Assembly: GCA_019739215.1 (NCBI GenBank)
Contig: JAHHDR010000014.1
Span: 1-64,000 of the forward strand
DNA length: 64,000 nt
Source of the DNA: Rhizobium sp.
Lineage (GTDB): Bacteria > Pseudomonadota > Alphaproteobacteria > Rhizobiales > Rhizobiaceae
Direction of reading: 5' to 3'
Shown: positions 26,609 to 35,210 of the stretch, piece by piece
Layout: each line of letters opens with the position of its first letter
Numbering within the stretch: the stretch's first letter is position 1
Made by a program: the position numbers and the translations under genes
Notes under the pieces: model-generated
The model's input: the letters and a program-made list of their open reading frames with translations, nothing else
Databases searched by the model: none
Told to the model about the DNA's origin: nothing

Positions 26609-27838
26609 ATGCCGACCCAGAAGACCGACCGCAACACCACCTGGACGATCGACGCCTCCGACAAGACATGGACCCTCGCCGAGGGCGCCAGGATCAAGGC
26701 GACCGGCCACGGCATCAATGAGAATGGCTTCAGTGGCAGCACCATCCGGGTGTTCGGCGACATTGCGGTCGACGGCATGGGCTATGGCATCTATCTCAAC
26801 GGCTCGGACTCGTCGGTCCTGGTCGGCGCGGACGCCCGCATCGATGCGCGCCAGGCCGTGGACGGCATCTACTCGGCGGCGGCGGGCGCGCATATCGTCA
26901 ATCGCGGCGTGGTGGAGGGCGCTGCTGCCGCCATCAAGGGCGCGATCTGGAGCGATGTCGAGAACTACGGCACCCTCAGGGGCGAAAACGGCATCGAGCA
27001 GCAGGGCGAGGGCTCGCAGATCTATAATTACGGCAAGATCGACGCCTCGGATTACGGCATCTGGTCCGAAGCCAACGGCACCCATGTCGAAAACGCCAGG
27101 GAGGCTGCGATCACTGGCGACCTCCAGGCGATCTTCCTGGACGGCATGGGTACGGCCGAGATTGTCAGTCGCGGCATCATCCGGGGCGGGTCCACGGCGA
27201 TCGAAAGCGAAAACTCCGAACTCACGATCCGCAACACCGGCAAGATTGTCGGCGACATCCATCTCGGCGACGGCGAAGACGTCTATGACGGCCGCAAGGG
27301 CAAAATCGACGGCGATGTCATCGGCGGCAACGGCAATGACGATTATTATGTCGGCGCCTCCCGGGTGAAGATCGTCGAGGCTGCCGGCGCCGGTACGGGT
27401 TTCGACGAGGTCTTCGCCACCGCCAGCCATCGTCTGGCGGCCAATGTCGAGATCCTGCACCTTCTCGGCAAGAAGGATACCGACGGCACCGGCAATGGCG
27501 GCCAGAACTATATTTACGGCAATGCGGGCGACAACATTCTCAAGGGTGGCGGTGGCTCGGACCATCTCCACGGCAACGGCGGTGACGACATCCTCGTCGG
27601 TGGCGGCGGATCGGACTACTTCGTCTTCTCCGGCGGCGGGGTGGACCGCATTGCCGACTTCGAGGACATGGTCGATCTCGTCGCGATCGACGGCGTCCTC
27701 AACCAGGCGGCTTTCGATGCCCTCGACATCCGTCAGGCAAAGGGCGACGTCGTTATCCGCCTCGGCGGCGGCGACAGGATCATCATTGAGGACACGCTGC
27801 TGTCGGACTTCGACTTCAACGATATCTCGACGAATTGA
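26609..27838 (+). CDS. RTX-D: secreted beta-solenoid/RTX calcium-binding protein
   Basis: About 409 residues from the ATG behind AAGGA; an in-frame ATG at 26588 is also possible but less well placed. The opening TTWTIDASDKTWTLAEGARI matches RTX-A and RTX-E. Solenoid turns include IVNRGVVEGAAAAIKGA, VENYGTLRGENGI, IYNYGKIDASDYGI and IRNTGKIVGD. RTX-like motifs are GGNGNDDYYV, GNAGDNILKG, GNGGDDILVG and GGGGSDYFVF. The tail DFDFNDISTN ends the protein. The gene starts only 21 bases beyond the part of the palindrome that can be verified, so its mirror, if any, lies outside the window. Confidence 0.75.
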   Translation: MPTQKTDRNTTWTIDASDKTWTLAEGARIKATGHGINENGFSGSTIRVFGDIAVDGMGYGIYLNGSDSSVLVGADARIDARQAVDGIYSAAAGAHIVNRGVVEGAAAAIKGAIWSDVENYGTLRGENGIEQQGEGSQIYNYGKIDASDYGIWSEANGTHVENAREAAITGDLQAIFLDGMGTAEIVSRGIIRGGSTAIESENSELTIRNTGKIVGDIHLGDGEDVYDGRKGKIDGDVIGGNGNDDYYVGASRVKIVEAAGAGTGFDEVFATASHRLAANVEILHLLGKKDTDGTGNGGQNYIYGNAGDNILKGGGGSDHLHGNGGDDILVGGGGSDYFVFSGGGVDRIADFEDMVDLVAIDGVLNQAAFDALDIRQAKGDVVIRLGGGDRIIIEDTLLSDFDFNDISTN

Positions 27839-27843
27839 CACGC

Positions 27844-27871
27844 GCAGCCCGGCGATCAGCCGGGCTGCTTT
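27844..27871 (+). terminator. Rho-independent terminator of RTX-D
   Basis: Stem GCAGCCCGGC with loop GATCA, followed by TTT, directly after the RTX-D stop codon. Confidence 0.7.
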
Positions 27872-28005
27872 CTGAACAACAAAATACAGAAATTCTCAAT
27901 GCGCTTGTTACTTCTGGAACATATTATCCGAAATATGGGTGGCATGCTGGGTTTCGGGTCGGTCACACGGCCGATTGAAAAAAACAAAGCGAAGGAACCA
28001 CCCAG

Positions 28006-29247
28006 ATGGCAAAGAAGAACCAGAACCAGGATCTCGCAACGACCTGGACGATCGACAGCTCGAACGACACCTATACACTCGCCAAGTCCGCGAAAATCAC
28101 GACCGCGGGAGAATCCGCGATCGAAGTCCTCGCCGGCGCCAACAACAACACGATCATGCTCAAGGGCGACGTCGAGGCCACCGACGCGATGAATGCTGTC
28201 AGCATCCTTGGCAACGGCGTCCACCTCGTTGTCGCCAGGACCTCGGATATCGACGGTGACCAGTCCAACAACGGCATCGTCGCCAACGGCACCGATTTCA
28301 GCATGGTCAACGCGGGCAGCGTGTCCGGCAAGTCCTATGGGCTCGTGACAGGTGACTATGCCGATATCCGCAACACCGGCGACATCTGGAGCGCGCAGGT
28401 CGCTATCGGCGCCGGCGAGGGCTTCAACTTCCGCAACAGCGGCGAAGTCAACGGCGAGGTCTATGGTATTCTCGCCGATGCCGAGGGTGCCGTGGTCCGC
28501 AATCTCGACGGCGGTGTGATTGGTGCGAGTACCGGCATCGCCTTCACAGGCGAAGGCGCCTCTGTCATCAAGAACGCCGGCTACATCATGGGCGTGACCG
28601 CCATCAGCGACGGCGCCGGCGAGACGACGATTATCAACAAGGGACTGATCACCGGCAACGTCAATCTCGGCGCTGGCGATGATGTCTTCAACACCCGCAA
28701 CGGCGACTACAAGGGCATCGTCAACGGCGGTGACGGCGACGATCTCTATATCATCGGCAAGTCCAACACACAGATCGTGGAACAGCCGGGATTCGGCTAT
28801 GACAAGGTGCGTTCCACCGCCTCCTTCACGCTTGGCGAGAACCTTGAAGACTTGACGCTGCTCGGCGGCAAGAACGCCAATGCCACCGGCAACGAAGGCA
28901 GCAACGTGCTGACCGGAAACAAGGGGGACAATATCCTTAACGGCCTGGGTGGCGACGACTACCTGAAGGGCGGCAAGGGCGACGACACCCTGTTCGGCGG
29001 CGCCGGGCAGGATATGTTCGACTTCCGAAAGGGTTCGGGCCGCGACGTCGTGGAGGATTTCACCAACGGCGAGGACATAATCTTCACGCCGTTCGCCAAT
29101 GACGGTCCGGAGATCGCGGATCTCATTGCCAATCACGCAGTCGAGAAAAACGGCGGCGTCATGATCTCCTATGGCGAGGACTCGATCTTCCTGAAGGGCA
29201 TGACCATGAACCAGCTCGACGAGACCGACTTCTTTTCGGGCCTGTAG
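28006..29247 (+). CDS. RTX-E: secreted beta-solenoid/RTX calcium-binding protein
   Basis: A 413-residue paralogue, closest in its ends to RTX-A. It opens MAKKNQNQDLATTWTIDSSN behind GAAGGA. Solenoid turns include MVNAGSVSGKSYGLVTG, IRNTGDIWSAQVAIGAG, FRNSGEVNGEVYGI and IKNAGYIMGV. RTX-like motifs are GGDGDDLYII, GNKGDNILNG, GKGDDTLFGG and GGAGQDMFDF, then GSGRDVVEDFTNGEDIIF. The tail is LDETDFFSGL. I find only a degenerate version of the TGAAAC motif upstream of it. Confidence 0.75.
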   Translation: MAKKNQNQDLATTWTIDSSNDTYTLAKSAKITTAGESAIEVLAGANNNTIMLKGDVEATDAMNAVSILGNGVHLVVARTSDIDGDQSNNGIVANGTDFSMVNAGSVSGKSYGLVTGDYADIRNTGDIWSAQVAIGAGEGFNFRNSGEVNGEVYGILADAEGAVVRNLDGGVIGASTGIAFTGEGASVIKNAGYIMGVTAISDGAGETTIINKGLITGNVNLGAGDDVFNTRNGDYKGIVNGGDGDDLYIIGKSNTQIVEQPGFGYDKVRSTASFTLGENLEDLTLLGGKNANATGNEGSNVLTGNKGDNILNGLGGDDYLKGGKGDDTLFGGAGQDMFDFRKGSGRDVVEDFTNGEDIIFTPFANDGPEIADLIANHAVEKNGGVMISYGEDSIFLKGMTMNQLDETDFFSGL

Positions 29248-29264
29248 GCGCCGTCATGTCCGGC

Positions 29265-29290
29265 GGCGTCCCGTAGCAATGCGGGACGCC
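29265..29290 (+). terminator. Rho-independent terminator of RTX-E
   Basis: Perfect 9-bp stem GGCGTCCCG with an 8-base loop, then TTCATT; 17 bases past the stop codon. Confidence 0.65.
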
Positions 29291-29300
29291 TTCATTCGCC

Positions 29301-29346
29301 GGTGAAACAAAATTCACCTTCTTTCGACACCGCGGTGAAACAAATT
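29301..29346 (+). promoter_or_regulatory. Two GGTGAAACAAA repeats
   Basis: GGTGAAACAAA occurs at 29301 and again at 29334, 33 bases apart. The first is part of an inverted repeat GGTGAA-N6-TTCACC. They share the TGAAACAA core of the RTX motif and lie about 130-170 bases before the 43-residue ORF at 29475. Confidence 0.4.
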
Positions 29347-29474
29347 GGTGCGATGTTACGTTCATGCCGCAGATGTCGATGCGCCAGCCCGAATAAACCT
29401 GGGTCCCGGAGCGTCAAGCAGGCAATAAGGAGCACCGGCCGAAGCCAGGTGCTCGAACCAGGAAGGATGAGACA

Positions 29475-29606
29475 ATGACCTTTGCGCTCGGCCTGTTCGC
29501 CACCTTGATTTCCGCCATGTTCGTGGCGACATTTACGTCTTCGATCGTAGCCGCGAGCCGCGAGGCCCGTGAAGCCGAGGATGACCGCCGCCTCTCGATT
29601 TTCTGA
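29475..29606 (+). CDS. Small single-span membrane protein, 43 aa
   Basis: Starts MTFALGLFATLISAMFVATF behind GGAAGGA. Residues 4-26 form one hydrophobic segment and the remainder (SREAREAEDDRRLSIF) is charged, so the C-terminus is probably cytoplasmic. A strong terminator follows at 29633. No family is recognised. The ribosome binding site, the terminator and the protein-like sequence make it credible despite its size. Confidence 0.55.
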   Translation: MTFALGLFATLISAMFVATFTSSIVAASREAREAEDDRRLSIF

Positions 29607-29632
29607 CGACCTCCCAGGCCGTACGACCCCAG

Positions 29633-29674
29633 TCCGGGAATGGCTCTCCCCTGCGCCATTCCCGGATTTTTTTT
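29633..29674 (+). terminator. Strong Rho-independent terminator
   Basis: Perfect 12-bp stem TCCGGGAATGGC with a 10-base loop, followed by eight T. It ends the 43-residue gene unit. Confidence 0.9.
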
Positions 29675-29771
29675 GCCCGGTTTTGTCCGTTGGCCTGCGC
29701 CTGCAAACAGTCATGTCCAGGAGATCGCCGCCACCTCTGCCAGTATTGCCACGGCATGCCCTGATCGACTT

Positions 29772-29885
29772 CACAGAACCACGAAAAATGGAGGCATCGT
29801 CACAGGCGCGGCCGAGCCGCTGATGGCCGATATCAAGATCGGCCAGCTCGACGCCGGCGACTTCATTTTCGGCGACTGGGCCTAG
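29772..29885 (+). pseudogene. C-terminal remnant of a sixth RTX paralogue
   Basis: The frame HRTTKNGGIVTG... IKIGQLDAGDFIFGDWA lines up with the tails of the neighbouring paralogues, for example KNGGVMISYGED...LDETDFFSGL in RTX-E and LQAGDFVFG in RTX-C. Nothing upstream continues the gene, so only the last ~37 codons survive. It suggests the array was larger. Confidence 0.5.
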
Positions 29886-30896
29886 CGCCGCATGCCGACT
29901 GCCCGGCGACGGCCGAACACCGGGCGCTCAGCACCGGCGGGCTGTTCCGCCGCGTCATTGGCATTGGCGGCCGCGGCCATCGGCGTCCGGCCTTCGGCCT
30001 CGTCGTCGGCGCGCAGCCAGGCGAGCATCCGTTCGTCACAGCGTTCCGGATCGAGCCCTTCCCAGAGGATGCGGGCGCGGGTTTTTTCCGTCGATATTGG
30101 CGGCGAGATGCGGGTAGAGCTGTGCCAGCATGAACTGCCCGTCCACCGGCTCGGCACCCAGCGCCATCAGCGCGGTCGCCAGTTGCTGGCCCGACAAGTC
30201 GAGCATGATGCGTTCCGATAGCCAGCGGCTCGATCCCAATGCATCGGCGAGCGCATGGGAGAAGTTGCGTGCTTCCCTGAGCCGCGCGAAACGAACGAGT
30301 AGGTTCATGCTCATGTCTTCGAGGCTCTCGGGCGCCTCGGCCGCACGCGCCAGCGTGTCGCGCTGGACCAGGGCTTTCAATTGCTGCCGGACCTGCTCTT
30401 CGCGGGTCACGACGAATCCCTGTTCCTCGAACAGCGCCGTCTCGGCGTCACGCCTTGGCGCAATCTCCTCCGGTGCCTGCTTGTCCAGCGCGGTGTGCAG
30501 CGACACCAGCGCATCCACCACCTTGACGGACAGGTTGTCGCGAGCGGCGACCGCCCTGGCATGGGTCGGTCCCTGGCTGCGGGCGATCTCGATCAGGAAC
30601 TCGTCGGACAGGGCAGGGCTCGTGGTGATGAAGATCGCCGCAAGCCCGATGGGCTGGCAGGCAATGAAGCGGGCGATCTGCTCCGGCAGCGTGGCACAGC
30701 GCGACAGCGCAGCGATGGCATTGCGGCGCGCTTCCGCCCCTGATGCCTTGAAGACCGGTTCGAACAGTTCCGAGAACTGCCGAAGCTCGTGGCGCCCCGG
30801 CTGAGGCATGCTCTCGAAGGTCGACACGGTGGCCATCAGCACAACATCTTTCATCCGCATGAGCGGCATTTCCAGTTCTCGAAATCGATCAGACAC
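29882..30896 (-). pseudogene. DUF2336 protein gene with a homopolymer frameshift
   Basis: The 5' frame (start near 30896) encodes about 270 residues of DUF2336-type helical repeats: FSELFEPVFKASGAEARRNA, PALSDEFLIEIARSQGPTHA, ARDNLSVKVVDALVSLH. After ANIDGK the sensible continuation TRARILWEGLDPERC ... is in another frame ending at 29882. The switch falls on six T at 30082-30087; five would restore the gene. Either a sequencing error or a real one-base insertion. DUF2336 proteins are of unknown biochemical role, common in Rhizobiales and predicted cytoplasmic. The 29882 end abuts the RTX remnant tail to tail. Confidence 0.75.
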
Positions 30897-31206
30897 GCGA
30901 AAGCTACCCGGGATACGCAGGACAGGAAGTCGATTTCAAAAATTATAGGCAAACTGTTTAAGGAGTGTTAACTATGCCATGATTTGTTCACGAACCATAA
31001 GGTGGCGTTAAGAGTTGGCCATCACCTTGTATCCTGAGTAACAGACCGGCCGCCCGGACCCGCCTATAACGTGTCCGACGGCTGAAAAAAGGGAAAGGCG
31101 CGATTGTTCCCGGCCTTTCAGGCATCGGGGAAAGCGCCTGCCGGAATACCGGCAGGATGAGATCGATCCCAGTTCATCCGTCTCAAATCCTTGAATGGAG
31201 ACGAGA
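30897..31206. other. Intergenic region between divergent genes
   Basis: About 310 bases. AT-rich near 30940-31010, including an inverted repeat GTTCACGAAC near 30984, as expected for promoters. A hairpin CCTGCCGG-AATA-CCGGCAGG lies at 31137-31156, before the small gene at 31207. No further gene is seen. Confidence 0.5.
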
Positions 31207-31377
31207 ATGGCAGACGTGATACGATTGCAGGAAAGGCTCGACAAGCTGCCCAGGCGGCCAACCGAACCTTGCGAAGCTCAGATACTGCTCTTCACGGGCA
31301 TCCGTTACGAACGGCTGACCGACGAGGGCCATCGACCGGAGACACGGTCGAACGGCACCAAGCGCAAGAAGCACTGA
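31207..31377 (+). CDS. Small conserved-looking protein, 56 aa
   Basis: Starts MADVIRLQERLDKLPRRPTE behind a GGAG site. The core ILLFTGIRYERL is protein-like and the C-terminus (ETRSNGTKRKKH) is basic. No signal or membrane segment. Similar short proteins of unknown role occur in Rhizobiales. The upstream in-frame ATG at 31195 is less well spaced. Confidence 0.55.
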   Translation: MADVIRLQERLDKLPRRPTEPCEAQILLFTGIRYERLTDEGHRPETRSNGTKRKKH

Positions 31378-31541
31378 GCGCCCGCCCATCGCGTTCCGGG
31401 CCGCCACCCGGGGCACGCCTCTTCGACTTTGGCAATGCGGCCTGATCCCAGGAGGGCCGCGCAAATTTTTCCGCGCAATTGCGGACGGGCCTTTGACGGC
31501 CTAGAACGGTTCCAGCAATCCCAGCCCTGGAATCAGAAATC

Positions 31542-32609
31542 ATGCACAAATCCGAGATCACAATTGCCGGCGATGTTCCCGGCATCGAGTACCGCTTGCC
31601 TGTGCTCGCCTTCGAGGGAAGCGATGCCGACGCGCCGCGCGTCTACATGCAGGCAGCACTCCATGCCGAAGAACTGCCGGGGACTGCGGCGCTGCATTTC
31701 CTCGTGCCGATGCTTCAGGCGGCCGAGGCGCGGGGCGATATCCTCGGCGGCATCACCCTCGTGCCGCGTGCCAACCCGATCGGCGCAGGCCAGTATGTCA
31801 ATGGCGGCATGGAAGGGCGCTTCGATCTCGGCAGCCGGACCAACTTCAATCGTGATTACCCGCTGATCGGCCTCGGTGAACGCGCGAGCCTGCTCGAAGG
31901 CATCGAGGCGCTGCCGGCCGTGGAGCAGTTGAAGCGCCATTTGCTTCACATGGCATCCGGCGCCGACCTTATGCTCGACCTGCATTGCGACGACGAGAGC
32001 CAGCTCTACGCTTATCTCCACGAGGCCTACTGGCCCGTCGCGATGGATCTGGCCGAGAGCATGGGTCTCGAGGCCGTGCTGCTGTCCGACGGCAAGAGCT
32101 CGGCGTTCGAGGATGCCGTGACGCATATCTGGGCGAATGGCGGGGGCGCGGACGGTCGCGGCCACTGGGCCGACGGCCGCATATCACTCACCATGGAATT
32201 CCGCGGCCTTGCCGATGTCGATCCGGTGCTTGGTCGCATGGACGCCGAGGGCCTCTACGCATTCCTGCAACGACGCGGCGCCATTGCCGGCGAGCCGATA
32301 CGCCGCGAGGCGTTTTCCGGACCGGTCGCCGGCCTCGATTATGTGCAGATGGTCGATTCTCCGGCATCCGGGATGGTGCTTTTCGAGCGCGAGTTCGGCG
32401 AGGTCGTCGAGAAGGGCGACCATCTGGCCACCATCGTCGCCACGCCCGGCGACGCCGAAGGGGACGTGAGAGTGCTCGCACCGACGGACGGCACGATCGT
32501 GACCCGTGTCACAAGGCGCTTCGTGCGCCGGGCCGACAACCTGATGAAGATTGCCAGCAGCGAACTGTCGCTTGCCAAGCGCAAGAAGGGCGGCGCGCTC
32601 GAGGACTGA
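31542..32609 (+). CDS. Succinylglutamate desuccinylase/aspartoacylase family zinc hydrolase
   Basis: A 355-residue zinc carboxypeptidase-fold deacylase. Zinc ligands are visible in ALHAEELPG (His and Glu near residues 41-44) and in MLDLHCDDES (His near 149). NFNRDYPL (about 104-111) supplies the substrate-binding arginine. The C-terminal ~80 residues (LFEREFGEVVEKGDHLATI onward) form the barrel-like biotinyl-type domain seen in this family. The substrate is probably an N-acyl amino acid or ectoine-type derivative; the sequence does not decide. It appears monocistronic. Confidence 0.85.
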   Translation: MHKSEITIAGDVPGIEYRLPVLAFEGSDADAPRVYMQAALHAEELPGTAALHFLVPMLQAAEARGDILGGITLVPRANPIGAGQYVNGGMEGRFDLGSRTNFNRDYPLIGLGERASLLEGIEALPAVEQLKRHLLHMASGADLMLDLHCDDESQLYAYLHEAYWPVAMDLAESMGLEAVLLSDGKSSAFEDAVTHIWANGGGADGRGHWADGRISLTMEFRGLADVDPVLGRMDAEGLYAFLQRRGAIAGEPIRREAFSGPVAGLDYVQMVDSPASGMVLFEREFGEVVEKGDHLATIVATPGDAEGDVRVLAPTDGTIVTRVTRRFVRRADNLMKIASSELSLAKRKKGGALED

Positions 32610-32807
32610 GGTGGTGCCCGGGATGGGCAATCTCTCAAGCCGCAAGCCTGGCATAGGCTTTGCATTCTACCGTTGGGGGTGTCGCGACGACAGTCGCGGC
32701 CCGCCACTGGGCGAACCCGTGGATCACCGATAAGTGACTGAAAGTTTATCGGATTTTCATGGGAACCTTCACCCGGAGACAGCATTATCTGCCGCGGGAG
32801 AATGCAC

Positions 32808-33059
32808 ATGACCGATGACAAGTTTTTCAGCGTACCGGTGACCCTAAGTTCGGAAGGCCAGCGGCGCTTCACCATCCGAAGCGTGCGGGAAGCCGCCTGG
32901 ATCCTGGCCGAGAAGTGGCCGCGTTTCGAGGGATCTGCGTTCATGCGCGCGCTGCGCGCCTGCGCGGCCTCGCTGGAGGGCCGACGTCCTCCGACCCATG
33001 CGCGGCGTGCCCTGATGCTCGCGGCCCGTGAAGCCCAGTTGACGGTGGATCGTGCCTGA
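32808..33059 (+). CDS. DUF982 family protein
   Basis: An 83-residue cytoplasmic protein of a family largely restricted to Rhizobiales. Signatures are VTLSSEGQRRFTIRSVREAA (about residues 11-30), ILAEKWPRFEGSAFMRALRA and the C-terminal helix RRALMLAAREA. The second ATG is chosen because GGGAG lies seven bases before it. Function unknown. Confidence 0.85.
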   Translation: MTDDKFFSVPVTLSSEGQRRFTIRSVREAAWILAEKWPRFEGSAFMRALRACAASLEGRRPPTHARRALMLAAREAQLTVDRA

Positions 33060-33198
33060 TGCGCGCTCGGGCGCACACAAACAGGTTGCTGAGATTGCCG
33101 GGTGACCGTCTTCCCACGGCAGTGGCATGCCGCTAGGTTGACAACACGACCGGACTGCCGGTTCGGAGACAGCAACCGCACCGGGGGACGATGACCGC

Positions 33199-33837
33199 AT
33201 GACGCATGACGACGGGCTGGACGGAGAGCATATTGAGCAGAAGACCATCTGCGACCAGCTCGAAGACCTGATTCATGAATCGCACGGCGAAAGCGTCACC
33301 CTTCGCACCCTGCTTCACAGCCTGCGCGAGAGCGGCTTCGGCATGCTGATGATCGTGCTGGTCCTGCCCAATTGCGTGCCGATTCCGGTGCCGCCGGGCA
33401 CCTCGACGATCTTCTCCATCCCGCTGCTGTTCCTGACGCTCCAGTTGCTGGCCGGGCGTCAGGAACCCTGGGTGCCGGAGCGCCTTGCGGAAAAGGAAAT
33501 CCGGCTGTCCTTCCTGCGCGCCGTCGTGTCCCGGATCTCCGTCCATCTCCGGCGCATTGAGCGCTTCGTCAAGCCGCGCATGCTCTTCGTCACGTCGCCC
33601 TGGGGCGAACGGCTCATCGGCCTGTGCTGGCTCTGCTTTGCGATCTCCATAGCGGTGCCGCTGCCGATGACCAATTTTCTGCCCGGCATCGGCATCCTGA
33701 TCAGCGGCTTCGGCCTGCTCAACCGCGACGGCGCCGTCGTGCTCGCGGGCATTGCCATCGGCTTTGTCGGCATCATCGCCACGATCCTTGTCCTGACGAT
33801 AGGCGGCCACATCGTCCAGGGACTGTTCTTCGGCTGA
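33199..33837 (+). CDS. exoD: Exopolysaccharide synthesis protein ExoD
   Basis: A 212-residue inner-membrane protein of the ExoD family, linked in rhizobia to exopolysaccharide production and alkali tolerance. After a hydrophilic N-terminus come the family stretches LRESGFGMLMIVLVLPNCVP and PPGTSTIFSIPLLFL (about residues 48-82), LSFLRAVVSRISVHLRRIER, and a C-terminal membrane pair (PMTNFLPGIGILISGFGLLN, then GIAIGFVGIIATILVLTIGG). It stands alone between DUF982 and a convergent membrane-protein gene. Confidence 0.88.
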   Translation: MTHDDGLDGEHIEQKTICDQLEDLIHESHGESVTLRTLLHSLRESGFGMLMIVLVLPNCVPIPVPPGTSTIFSIPLLFLTLQLLAGRQEPWVPERLAEKEIRLSFLRAVVSRISVHLRRIERFVKPRMLFVTSPWGERLIGLCWLCFAISIAVPLPMTNFLPGIGILISGFGLLNRDGAVVLAGIAIGFVGIIATILVLTIGGHIVQGLFFG

Positions 33838-33858
33838 CGGTCGGCAAGCGGCCCGCGC

Positions 33859-34986
33859 TCAGCCTTCGTAGGGCTCGCAACCCGCTTCGGCGAGGAATGC
33901 CTTGGCCCCTTCCTCGAAGGAGGCGGCGGGCGCCAGCGCGCGCAGCACGATATAGCCCTCGGGGCGCGGCATCTCGATCAGCACGCTTTCCGAGATCACG
34001 TCCGGATTGGTCTTGCGAATGCCGGCCAGTTGCTGCGGCGAGGCGATGATCGCATCGAGATCGCCGCCCGCGGCCGAGCGGTCGTTCATCGAGAACACCT
34101 CGTTCGACGAGGAATCGTAGACTGCAAACGACCAGAACGGCACCGAGCCGGAGGCCAGAAGATGCACCGGCCGGTCGCTCACGTCGAAGACGCAGGCGGC
34201 GACCCGGAGATAGGGGTCGCCATCGGAAAAGCCGTTCTCGTCCGGCGTGGCGGCGAAAACCACGAAACGGTTCGGCGCCTCGTAGCTCTGCATCCGCGTA
34301 TAGGCGTCGAGGCCCGTGAACGAGGGCAACGCCATGACGATGACGATATGCAGCACCGCCGCACCGGCAAGCCCGACCAGGATGGAAAACAGGATGCCCC
34401 GGATCATGGGCAAGCTCAGCTTTTCAAGCTTCGGCATACGGATCTCAAGCAGGCCGGAGGACCCCGCCGTGGGCGTATCCAGCAGCGTCATCACCAGCCT
34501 GAATGGCTGGCCCTCGTTGACCGCCAGCCAGTTGCCCGGCTGCGCACGCGCGGAGATCAGCACGCGGAAACTGCCGTCGGCGCGCCGGAGCACGTTCCAG
34601 GCGTTGAAGGCGCGCGGCAACAGGGGCTGCGGGACGAGCGGCTCCATCTGCTGGTTGGCGGCATAGAGCGTCCAGAACCGCGCCGGCGGCGTGATGCCAT
34701 CCAGCGCGTAGCTGCAGCGCGGCGTCAGCCGGTTGCCGTCCTCGTCGGTATCGGCCTGGAACTGCAGCCCTTCGGCGGCCGCATAGAGCAGCTTGCCGGC
34801 CCGCGCCCGGTGCGACCGCGCATAGGGATCGGCCGACGCCGTCTGCGCCACCGGGAAGGCCGCCCAGGGGCCGAGCCGGATCGCCCCGAAGCCCGACGAG
34901 GCATCGAGCATGCCGACCGCGGAGCCGATGCCGAGGCCGAAAGCGGTCAGGAGAGCGAGTGCGACAAGGAAGGGCAGTCGAAACAT
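33859..34986 (-). CDS. DUF1214/DUF1254-like membrane protein, apparently fused
   Basis: The 375-residue product starts MFRLPFLVALALLTAFGLGI (signal or anchor). Residues about 20-190 match the DUF1214 type (RLGPWAAFPVAQTASADPYA, SHRARAGKLLYAAAEGL, FWTLYAANQQ). A second membrane segment at about 200-225 (IRGILFSILVGLAGAAVLHI) opens a DUF1254-like domain that runs to the end. In other Rhizobiales I recall these as two neighbouring genes. Here no stop intervenes, so either they are fused or an internal ATG near 34390 starts a second protein. It is probably in the envelope; function unknown. Confidence 0.65.
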   Translation of the reverse strand: MFRLPFLVALALLTAFGLGIGSAVGMLDASSGFGAIRLGPWAAFPVAQTASADPYARSHRARAGKLLYAAAEGLQFQADTDEDGNRLTPRCSYALDGITPPARFWTLYAANQQMEPLVPQPLLPRAFNAWNVLRRADGSFRVLISARAQPGNWLAVNEGQPFRLVMTLLDTPTAGSSGLLEIRMPKLEKLSLPMIRGILFSILVGLAGAAVLHIVIVMALPSFTGLDAYTRMQSYEAPNRFVVFAATPDENGFSDGDPYLRVAACVFDVSDRPVHLLASGSVPFWSFAVYDSSSNEVFSMNDRSAAGGDLDAIIASPQQLAGIRKTNPDVISESVLIEMPRPEGYIVLRALAPAASFEEGAKAFLAEAGCEPYEG

Positions 34987-35210
34987 CGGATACGGAAACG
35001 GCCTTCGGCTGGGGTTCGGCGCCAAGCGTTAGCATTGATTCCCGTTTCAGGAAATGCGCGCCGGCTGCCGATTGCGTCGTTCACGCCCATTCGTTTCGGG
35101 CCCGCCAGCCGTTCCTGTCATGAAACCGGGTCTTCCGGTCTTTCATGCCCCGCCGGAATTCTGTAGCTTTCCGGCGATGGGCGGCACGCCAAGAGACGCA
35201 GGGAATTGTC

